Source of the DNA: Burkholderiales bacterium PBB3
GTDB taxonomy: Bacteria > Pseudomonadota > Gammaproteobacteria > Burkholderiales > Burkholderiaceae_C
Reading direction: 5' to 3'
NCBI GenBank assembly: GCA_002256115.1
Contig: NKIK01000009.1
Coordinates: 1-64,000 of the forward strand
DNA: 64,000 nucleotides
Positions 26,370-32,814 of this stretch are shown in pieces. Each line of letters starts with the position of its first letter. Within the stretch, counting starts at the first letter, position 1. The notes beneath the pieces were generated by a model. It saw only the letters and a list, made by a program, of their open reading frames with translations. It was not told the DNA's origin and searched no databases. Position numbers and translations under genes: made by a program.

Positions 26370-27143
26370 ATGGACCACACCTCGCCCATCCTCATTACAG
26401 GTCTGAATGGCAGCCTGGCTCCGCGCGTGGCGCAAGCCGCAAAGCAGCGCGGCTACGCGGTGGCTGGCTGGGATCGCAATGCTGTGCCGCCCGATGTACC
26501 CGCAGCGGGCGATGCATTTCTGGCCCAGTTGCAACCGCGCGCCATATTGCACTTGGCCATAGGCAGTGAGGCCTGGGCTGGGCAGCTAGCCAGCTACGCC
26601 GCCCAGCAGGGCATCGCGGTTGTATTCACCAGTACCGCCATGGTGTTTGACCATGTGCCGAACGGCCCGCATGCGGTGGGTGACACCCGCACCGCCAAAG
26701 ACGACTATGGCCGCTCCAAAATTCGCAGCGAAGACGCCGTGTTAGCCGCCAACGCTGCCGCCATGGTGGCGCGCATCGGCTGGCAAATCGACCCGGAGGT
26801 AGTGGGCAATAACATGCTGCGCGCGCTGGACGACTGGCAATTGCGCGAAGGCTGCGTGGCCGCAAGCCAAGCCTGGCGGCCGGCATGCTCTTTCATGACC
26901 GACACGGCCACGGCTTTGTTGGACCTGATCGAACAGCCGCAGCCCGGCGTGCACCATCTGGACAGCAACGCCGAGGAAGGTCATAGTTTTGACCGCATCG
27001 TGGCCGCGCTCCAAACGCAGCACCAGCGGGCGCATTGGCAGATTCGCGTTCATGCCGACTATGCGCATGACCAACGGTTGGTGGGTGGGGCGGGGCGCAT
27101 GCCCAAGTTGTCCGAGCGGCTGGGCGCTCTACGGCCACGCTAG
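26370..27143 (+). CDS. NAD(P)-dependent sugar-nucleotide reductase/epimerase-like protein (RmlD-like)
   Basis: A 257-residue extended short-chain dehydrogenase. The Rossmann nucleotide-binding motif is ITGLNGSLAPRV (residues about 8-19; TGxxGxxG pattern). VVFTSTAMVFD is the catalytic strand ending in the S/T residue. DDYGRSKIRSED carries the Y-x-x-x-K pair. The size and the SMTD-like insertion (CSFMTDTATALLDLIE) fit the RmlD substrate-binding group (dTDP-4-dehydrorhamnose reductase-like). The partner rml genes are absent here, so the true substrate is unknown. It lies in a series of closely spaced plus-strand genes. Confidence 0.8.
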   Translation: MDHTSPILITGLNGSLAPRVAQAAKQRGYAVAGWDRNAVPPDVPAAGDAFLAQLQPRAILHLAIGSEAWAGQLASYAAQQGIAVVFTSTAMVFDHVPNGPHAVGDTRTAKDDYGRSKIRSEDAVLAANAAAMVARIGWQIDPEVVGNNMLRALDDWQLREGCVAASQAWRPACSFMTDTATALLDLIEQPQPGVHHLDSNAEEGHSFDRIVAALQTQHQRAHWQIRVHADYAHDQRLVGGAGRMPKLSERLGALRPR

Positions 27144-27176
27144 CCGACCGGGAGGTGGGCGCAGGATAATGCCGCC

Positions 27177-27863
27177 ATGATCACCGTTCACCACCTTGAA
27201 ACCTCGCGCTCTCAGCGTGTCCTTTGGCTCTTGGAAGAGCTGGGCATCGACTACAAAATCAAAGTCTATGCACGCGACCCCAAGACCAAGCTCGCCCCAG
27301 CGGCGCTCAAAAAAGTGCACCCGCTGGGCAAGTCGCCCGTCATCACCGATGGCGATGAGACCATTGCCGAGTCCGGTGCGATTCTGGAATATTTGGCTGA
27401 GCGCTACGGCAGCCGCGTCAGCGGTGATTTAGCCCAGTTGCAGCCCACGGTGGGCACCCCCGCACACCGCCAAGTGCGCTTCTGGATGCACTACGCCGAA
27501 GGCTCGTTGATGAACTGGCTGGTGATGAAGCTGGTGTTCAAAACCATACCCACGCAGCCCATGCCTTTCTTGGTGCGGCCCATTGCCCGCGCGCTGTGCG
27601 GCACCGTGCAAGCCAAGCTGATCGACCCGAACCTGGCCACGGCGCTGGCCTATATCGAAGACCATTTGAGCCGCAACGCCTGGTTTGCGGGCGAGCACAT
27701 CAGCTTGGCCGATTTCCAGATGAGCTTTGCCGTGGAAGCCGCGCTGAGCCGTGCGGCAAAAGGTGCCGATTTTCCCCACCTGGCGGCGTACCAAGCACGC
27801 ATGGTGGCACGGCCTGCCTACCAGCGCGGTGTGGCTAAGGGTGGGCCGGTGGTGATGGGGTAG
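27177..27863 (+). CDS. Glutathione S-transferase family protein
   Basis: A 228-residue cytosolic GST. The N-terminal thioredoxin-like domain begins MITVHHLETSRSQRVLWLLEELG, with Ser10-type active residue, followed by cis-Pro in KSPVITDGD and the glutathione-binding ESGAILEYLAERY. The C-terminal helical domain contains the N-capping box (SLADFQMSFAVEAALSR). It may detoxify electrophiles or reduce peroxides; the substrate is unknown. The ribosome site AGGA precedes the ATG. Repeat copy 6 follows the stop codon. Confidence 0.92.
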   Translation: MITVHHLETSRSQRVLWLLEELGIDYKIKVYARDPKTKLAPAALKKVHPLGKSPVITDGDETIAESGAILEYLAERYGSRVSGDLAQLQPTVGTPAHRQVRFWMHYAEGSLMNWLVMKLVFKTIPTQPMPFLVRPIARALCGTVQAKLIDPNLATALAYIEDHLSRNAWFAGEHISLADFQMSFAVEAALSRAAKGADFPHLAAYQARMVARPAYQRGVAKGGPVVMG

Positions 27864-27886
27864 CGAGTCATCTGCGTGCAACGGCC

Positions 27887-27947
27887 TGCTATCAAAACAG
27901 AAGCTGTTCCCGCACTATCCACGGCCTAGGCGTCCGATTGGACTTAA
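27887..27947 (+). repeat. Interspersed repeat, copy 6
   Basis: TGCTATCAAAACAGAAGCT leads to GTTCCCGCACTATCCACGG, then CCTAGGCGTCCGATTGGACTTAAG. It lies at the left edge of the GGDEF/borosin block, in the same orientation as copy 7 at its right edge. Confidence 0.88.
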
Positions 27948-28042
27948 GAAAAATGCTGCCACACGCAGGCCCACCGGTTCTATACTGCGCCGTAATAGGT
28001 TCGCCCCGCAGACCCCTTCACCCGCCCCAAGAAAAACACGCT

Positions 28043-28972
28043 ATGGAATCTGGCCAAACCCTGCTCATCATTGATGACAACGCGCAAACCATCCATCTGC
28101 TGACATCGCTGATGGAGGGGCAAGCCGCCGTGCACTTTGCCAAGGGCGGACTAGAGGGTATTCAGTTGGCCAAAACACTACGCCCAGACGTGGTGCTGCT
28201 CGACCTGGATATGCCCGCTAGGTCTGTCCCGCCCGGCATGAGCGGGCTGGATATTTGTAAACAACTCAAGGGCGATCTGCTGACCCGCGACTGCGCGGTG
28301 CTGATGGTGACAGGACACAACAGCGATGCCACCGAGCTCGCGGCCATGCGCGCGGGTGCGGTTGACGTATTGGCCAGACCCCTGCATGGCCCGATGGTGC
28401 AGATGCGGGTGCAGACCCAACTGACGCTGCAGCGCCAAGCCGCGGCGCTGCACAAGTTGGGACACTTGGATGGGCTAACGGCTTTGTTCAACCGCCGTTA
28501 CTTTGATACGCAATGGGATGTGGAGTGCCGCCGTCACCGCCGGCAGAACCAGCCCTTGGGGCTGGCGCTGGTGGATGTGGACCATTTCAAGCCGTTCAAC
28601 GATACCTATGACCATCTGCAAGGAGACGACGCGCTCAACCGGGTGGGGCAGTCTTTGCAGTCCACCGCGCGCAGGCCTGGTGAGGTGGTGGCCCGGTTTG
28701 ATGGTGATGAATTCGCCATCATCATTCCGTATGCATCGGCAGAAAACCTGGTGTCTTTGGGTGACCGCATTTGCGACAGTGTGGAAGGCATGGCGCTACC
28801 GCACGCCAGCTCAGATACCGCCCCGGTGGTCACCGTGAGCGTGGGTCTGGTTTCGGGCGTGCCCGCTGACGATGATTCAGGCCAGCGCATGCTGGACTTG
28901 GCGGTGCAGGCGTTGCAGCGTTCTAAAAGCCAAGGGCGTAACCGCGCGGTTGCCAGCATGTCGGACCGTTAG
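28043..28972 (+). CDS. Response regulator with GGDEF domain (predicted diguanylate cyclase, variant motif)
   Basis: A 309-residue two-domain signalling protein. The receiver domain (about 1-125) has the acidic pair Asp11/Asp12, phospho-acceptor Asp54 (VLLDLDMP) and Thr in MVTGHNS; the usual Lys of the K-P motif is Arg (LARPL). The GGDEF domain (about 147-305) begins LDGLTALFNRRYFD. Its active-site loop reads FDGDEFA, so the signature is DGDEF at 220-224 rather than GGDEF, and the inhibitory-site position reads RPGE instead of R-x-x-D. Variants at the first Gly can be active in known cyclases, so activity is uncertain. The stop lies 7 bp from the stop of the convergent borosin methyltransferase gene. 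The ATG at 28043 gives the correct receiver start. Confidence 0.9.
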   Translation: MESGQTLLIIDDNAQTIHLLTSLMEGQAAVHFAKGGLEGIQLAKTLRPDVVLLDLDMPARSVPPGMSGLDICKQLKGDLLTRDCAVLMVTGHNSDATELAAMRAGAVDVLARPLHGPMVQMRVQTQLTLQRQAAALHKLGHLDGLTALFNRRYFDTQWDVECRRHRRQNQPLGLALVDVDHFKPFNDTYDHLQGDDALNRVGQSLQSTARRPGEVVARFDGDEFAIIIPYASAENLVSLGDRICDSVEGMALPHASSDTAPVVTVSVGLVSGVPADDDSGQRMLDLAVQALQRSKSQGRNRAVASMSDR

Positions 28973-28979
28973 GCGGTCC

Positions 28980-29771
28980 TTAGGCTGCAAGTTGCGCCAG
29001 CACCGTCGCATCGGGCTTCAAAGGGCTGGCTGCAGGAATGACCAGGGTGGTGATGCCGTTTAACACCGCGTGGGGCAGGTCGCACAGCTTCAGTGATTCC
29101 ATGCGCGGGACTTCAAACGGGGTCGTGGCGGCCTCGTACAAGATGACCGTGTGCTCGCGCGGGTAGTCCCGGGCCAGCTTGTCCACCAGCACTTGCAGCT
29201 TGGCCGGGCTGGTTTCAAAGCGTTTCAGGGTCAGCTCACCTGCCAAGTAAGGCTGCCACAGAATCAGCAATGCGCTGGGGTCTATGTGGCGCTCGTAGAT
29301 CATGAACTGGGTGGTTTCCATGGACTGCATACCGGTGCGCCCGGGGTCTAGCCCCAAGTCGGCCACCAGGCAATCCTCGGTAGAAATGCCGGGCAACATT
29401 TCCGCGCTGTAGCCCTCTGCGCGAGCGTCCTGAATGGCAAGGTGCGCGATGCAAGCGAAGATGCCTGGGTGCCCGTAAAAGGCGGCGCACACGGTCTTGC
29501 CAGCGCGCACCTCGGTCAGCACTGTGTCGGCCATGCGCCGGTAGGTGTCGCGCCGGTCTTTGCCGTCCACATCGCAGTCTTGGTAGTAGCCCAGGAGGCA
29601 CGTGTACTCTTTGGCGATCTCTTGCAGCCACTTGCGGGCAAAGTTGTTGGGGATGGCCCCCACCACAATGTCCGCTGTCTTGATATAGCTCAGGGCCAGT
29701 GGCGTCATTTGTCCGGCCATGCGCAGCCCGGTGCCCACGCAGATCAGTTTGCCTGCCTTTGTGGTGTTCAT
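28980..29771 (-). CDS. Split borosin peptide alpha-N-methyltransferase (tetrapyrrole-methylase fold)
   Basis: A 263-residue SAM-dependent methylase of the tetrapyrrole methylase superfamily. The SAM loop is CVGTGLRMAGQMT (11-23). Residues expected for peptide backbone methylation are present: Tyr62/Tyr63, then RRDTY (73-77) with Arg and Tyr, and YGHPG (99-103). Recalled family knowledge: the fungal OphMA and Shewanella SonM borosin methyltransferases use the same Tyr, Arg and Tyr and the YGHPG turn, and the sequence resembles SonM along its whole length (PGISTEDCLVADLGLDPG, FMIYERHIDPSALLILWQ). The enzyme is free-standing, so it should act in trans on the 72-residue peptide encoded at 31564-31782. 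It overlaps the upstream gene by 4 nt. A role in cobalamin or siroheme synthesis is unlikely. Confidence 0.88.
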   Translation of the reverse strand: MNTTKAGKLICVGTGLRMAGQMTPLALSYIKTADIVVGAIPNNFARKWLQEIAKEYTCLLGYYQDCDVDGKDRRDTYRRMADTVLTEVRAGKTVCAAFYGHPGIFACIAHLAIQDARAEGYSAEMLPGISTEDCLVADLGLDPGRTGMQSMETTQFMIYERHIDPSALLILWQPYLAGELTLKRFETSPAKLQVLVDKLARDYPREHTVILYEAATTPFEVPRMESLKLCDLPHAVLNGITTLVIPAASPLKPDATVLAQLAA

Positions 29772-31567
29772 TCTTGGGTCTGCGGGTCTTGTGCAGGCTG
29801 GTAAACGCTGACGCGGTTGCGGCCCGCGTTTTTGGAGCGGTACAAGGTCTTGTCGGCGGCCACCAGAGTTTCTTCGTAGGTGTGTGGTGTGGGGCTGTTG
29901 CGCGTCGCAATGCCAAAGCTGGCAGTCAGCGCAAAGTCAAAGCCGCTGGGGCCGCTGTCGATGGCGGCAATAGCGGCGCGACAGGCTTCAGCCAGGGCAC
30001 GTACGTCGTCTTCGGTCTGGCCTACGGATTGCACTGCGCAAATGGCAAACTCTTCACCGCCCAATCGGCCGATGAGGTCGCCCTTGCGCAGTTGCGCCTT
30101 GACGGTGTGGCACACCGTTTTGAGCACCCAGTCTCCCGTCGCATGACCATAGGTGTCGTTGATGCGTTTGAACCAATCCATATCAAACAACACCAGGCTG
30201 ACTGGTGTTTTTGCCTGGGCGAAGCAGTTTTTTGCGCAGGCCGTAAAGTGCGTTCGGTTGCTGACCTGGGTCAGCCCGTCCACCTCGGCGGTGATGCGGA
30301 ATAGGTTTTTTTGGCGCAGCGTTTTGATGAGCCAGGCCCCCAAAATGGTCAACACCACTGCCCCCAGCGTCAGCAGCAGCACCAGGTTTTGGTAGCGGCG
30401 TTGTTGCAGCTCCTTTTCAATGCTCAGGGTCTTGCTTTGCTGTTCCAGCAGGGCCATTTGGTTGGCCTTGTCCCGGGTTTCAAACCTCACCCTCTGGTAG
30501 GCCAGGTTCTTTTGCTGTTGCTCGTTCAGCGCCTTCTTCTTCAGCGTCAGATTGATATCGTAGTAATTGATGGCGCTGGCCAACTGGTTTTGGGCGCGCT
30601 GGATGGTGGCCATGGTTTCGCTGGTTTCCTGTTGCAGTTGCAGCACTTTTCCCGCTTGGGCGCGCTGGTAGGCCAGTAGCCCATAGTGGTGGGCACGCTG
30701 GGTGTTGCCCAGCTTGAGGTAGGCGCGGGCCACCGCCTCTTGCAATCCGGTCAGGAAGTCAGAGCTATCTGCCATCACCGTAAATTGCTGCATGAGCGGC
30801 AGGCTGGCCTCCAGCCCGCGCGCATACTGGCCCGAGTCAATCAGATGGATGGCTACATTGGTCCGGACGATGAGCGAGAAGAACAGGTTCTTGTCGGCAT
30901 CGCAATCCCGAATGGCATCCGGGACCAAGGCCAGCGCCGCCGTGCTGTTACCACGGATAAAGTTCAACTCCACCTTGTCCGTCAAGCCCACGCACTTGGC
31001 GTAGGCATTGTTTTGGGTGATGCCCAAGTCATGAATGCGGTCGGCAAACTCCAGGGCCTCGTCATAGGCGCGAAACGAGTGCAGCAGCGCCAGCGCCCCT
31101 TGCAATACGGCGATTTTTTCTGTGGTGTGTTGCAGGTCTGGTAGCAGCAGAATGGATTCATTCATGGCCTGCAAAGCGCTTTCAAAGCGACCCAGTGCGG
31201 CGTTGCCGTCAATCAGCTCATACAGCAGCCGGGCTCGATTGGCCGGGCTTTGGGGTTTCTGGACGATGGACTCAACCAGAGCCACGCGCTCTTCGTGCCG
31301 ACCTTGGTATCCCAATGAACTCGCCAGGTAGCGCTGGTATTTGTCGTTCTGCACCGCATTGAAGCTGGGCTGCAGAGTGCGCAGGCGCTCCAGGGGTTGT
31401 TGCGCTTTGGTCGGTTCCGAAGTCAGGTATTTGGCCGATTCAGCCAGCAAGGCGTCTACGGTGACTGGGTCTTCCGCGGGTGCAGCGCCGCAGTGGCCAA
31501 AGCCCAGTAGAGCCAGGACAGGGATGGCGCGACCGAGTAACAGCACTTTGCCGCGCAAGGCCTTCAA
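29768..31567 (-). CDS. TPR-repeat membrane sensor with GGDEF domain (diguanylate cyclase)
   Basis: A 599-residue protein. The N-terminus has a signal sequence (LLLGRAIPVLALLGFGHCGAAPA). Residues about 35-340 are helical tetratricopeptide-like repeats expected in the periplasm. A coiled stretch follows (TLKKKALNEQQQKNLAYQRV), then one membrane helix at about 398-418 (LVLLLTLGAVVLTILGAWLI). The cytoplasmic GGDEF domain begins DGLTQVSNRTHF; the active-site motif is intact (RLGGEEF, GGEEF at 503-507) and the inhibitory site R-x-x-D is intact (RKGD at 494-497). It should make cyclic di-GMP in response to a periplasmic signal or partner. It is the middle gene of the operon, overlapping both neighbours by 4 nt, between the borosin precursor and its methyltransferase. 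That placement is not one I know from other borosin loci. Confidence 0.9.
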   Translation of the reverse strand: MKALRGKVLLLGRAIPVLALLGFGHCGAAPAEDPVTVDALLAESAKYLTSEPTKAQQPLERLRTLQPSFNAVQNDKYQRYLASSLGYQGRHEERVALVESIVQKPQSPANRARLLYELIDGNAALGRFESALQAMNESILLLPDLQHTTEKIAVLQGALALLHSFRAYDEALEFADRIHDLGITQNNAYAKCVGLTDKVELNFIRGNSTAALALVPDAIRDCDADKNLFFSLIVRTNVAIHLIDSGQYARGLEASLPLMQQFTVMADSSDFLTGLQEAVARAYLKLGNTQRAHHYGLLAYQRAQAGKVLQLQQETSETMATIQRAQNQLASAINYYDINLTLKKKALNEQQQKNLAYQRVRFETRDKANQMALLEQQSKTLSIEKELQQRRYQNLVLLLTLGAVVLTILGAWLIKTLRQKNLFRITAEVDGLTQVSNRTHFTACAKNCFAQAKTPVSLVLFDMDWFKRINDTYGHATGDWVLKTVCHTVKAQLRKGDLIGRLGGEEFAICAVQSVGQTEDDVRALAEACRAAIAAIDSGPSGFDFALTASFGIATRNSPTPHTYEETLVAADKTLYRSKNAGRNRVSVYQPAQDPQTQE

Positions 31568-31782
31568 TTGAACGGCGTGTTGGATATTTGGGGTGGGGGT
31601 AGCAAACTCGGCTCGACGCCACAGAGCTTAGCGATGGCCTGGGTGTCACCGGAGGCCAAGGCCAGTTGTTCTTCTTCGGTCAGGCCAAACTGGGTCATGG
31701 CGGCTTTGGGGTCTGCGGCATGGGCTTGGCGCGCGGCGGCATCACTGTCGATGGTGTTCAAGTAATCTAGAAGTTTGGACAT
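31564..31782 (-). CDS. Predicted borosin precursor peptide
   Basis: A 72-residue peptide. The first part is a helical leader (LLDYLNTIDSDAAARQAHAA), followed by DPKAAMTQFGLTEEEQLALA, SGDTQAIAKLCGV and a 16-residue tail EPSLLPPPQISNTPFN (57-72). The segment D/N-P-x-A-x-M-x-x-x-G-L-T-x-E-(E/Q) and the following SGD/TGD turn match the borosin-binding domain of the Shewanella precursor SonA as recalled. The tail is the likely core peptide, where the backbone N-methyl groups would be placed; Q65-I66-S67 aligns with the methylated hydrophobic stretch of SonA. It overlaps the GGDEF gene by 4 nt (ATGA at 31564-31567), so the operon starts here. The ribosome site is weak. Confidence 0.85.
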   Translation of the reverse strand: MSKLLDYLNTIDSDAAARQAHAADPKAAMTQFGLTEEEQLALASGDTQAIAKLCGVEPSLLPPPQISNTPFN

Positions 31783-31860
31783 GGCGCAGTTTTGGATGGT
31801 CTGAGTTTGTGAAAATTTGCAACAGCAAACGATTCTAAAGCCTGAGCATGACGCAGCAGT

Positions 31861-31921
31861 TTTGCTATCAAAAAAGAAGCTGCTCCCGCACTATCCACGT
31901 CTTCAAAGACGCTTTTGCCTT
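31861..31921 (+). repeat. Interspersed repeat, copy 7
   Basis: TTTGCTATCAAAAAAGAA precedes the core GCTGCTCCCGCACTATCCA and then CGTCTTCAAAGACGCTTTTGCC, an altered tail that forms a hairpin GTCTTcaAAGAC. The tail overlaps the last codons and the stop of the Crp/Fnr gene on the other strand (stop at 31903-31905), so the repeat supplies the end of that protein. Confidence 0.82.
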
Positions 31922-32628
31922 GTAAATACTTGGGAGCGTAAGGCGGCTAAGTCCAGCACCCGCAGGCCGCCATATTCCACCCGGATCGACCCCTGCGCGG
32001 CCAGCGTCGTCAGGGCCTCGTTCACCCGCTGGCGCGACAGACCCACCAGGTAGGCCAGCTCCTGCTGGGTGATGCTGAGCAGCTCGCCCACGCCGGGGTA
32101 AAGCACCGGGTTGAACAGCGCAGCCAAGCTGCGGGCCACGCGGATATCGGGGTTGGTCATGCGGTCAATCTCGCGCGCGGCGATGAATTGGCCCAGGCGC
32201 TCATTGAGCTGGTTCATCACAAAGCGGTTGAAGCCGATGGAGTGGTCCAGTAACCAGTGGAAGGTGTCCACGTGCAGTCCGGCGACCAAGCTCTTGCGCA
32301 GCGCCTGGATGTTGTAGCGGTAGACCTCGCGTTTGAGCGCCGTGCCTTCGCCAAACCAGCCGCCAGGTGGCACACCGGTGAAGGTCATGGTCTGGCCCTG
32401 CTCGTTGTCCGAACTCATTTTTAGCAGACCATCCACCACGCCAAACCAGTAGGTCACGGGTCGACCCATGCGGCATACGTAGTCGCCGGGGCTGGCGTCG
32501 GCAATGCGCAAATCGTCCACCGCGCGCTCGCGCTCCGCTGGGGCCAGCAGATGAATCCACGGGATGGCGTCCAGCTCGGCCACCGTAAGCGGGCGGCGGC
32601 GCTGGTGTAGAGGAAGGTCGAGGCTCAT
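31903..32628 (-). CDS. Crp/Fnr family transcriptional regulator
   Basis: A 241-residue regulator with an N-terminal CAP_ED sensor domain (DYVCRMGRPVTYWFGVVDGLLKM, GGWFGEGTALK) and a C-terminal Crp-type winged helix (LLSITQQELAYLVGLSRQRVNEAL, then LAAQGSIRVEYGGLRVLDL). There are no N-terminal cysteines for an iron-sulfur cluster, so it is not FNR-like. The ligand is unknown. Because it lies directly upstream of the borosin operon on the same strand (120 bp), it could regulate that operon or be read through into it; this is inference. A truncated, nearly identical N-terminal copy occurs at 38378-38569. Its extreme C-terminus lies in repeat copy 7. Confidence 0.92.
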   Translation of the reverse strand: MSLDLPLHQRRRPLTVAELDAIPWIHLLAPAERERAVDDLRIADASPGDYVCRMGRPVTYWFGVVDGLLKMSSDNEQGQTMTFTGVPPGGWFGEGTALKREVYRYNIQALRKSLVAGLHVDTFHWLLDHSIGFNRFVMNQLNERLGQFIAAREIDRMTNPDIRVARSLAALFNPVLYPGVGELLSITQQELAYLVGLSRQRVNEALTTLAAQGSIRVEYGGLRVLDLAALRSQVFTRQKRL

Positions 32629-32814
32629 TCAGGCTGATTCCCGAGGAGATTGGGTTTGTCAGTGCATTGTTTGTACATCCGAAAATCAGGATTCATAGTT
32701 TTCTAGTTCTATAAAAATGAGTTTTTTGATTTTTGCGCGTATTCGCCGCAGACAACAGAAAGCCGCTTTTCAGCGGCTTGGGCAATGGCTCAGGAAGGGT
32801 TTGTGGGTTTATCG

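Noticed and set aside
28980-29771. Cobalamin or siroheme biosynthesis methylase
   Set aside because: The fold is shared, but no cobalamin gene is near, and the RRDTY and YGHPG signature plus the adjacent precursor peptide point to borosin chemistry.
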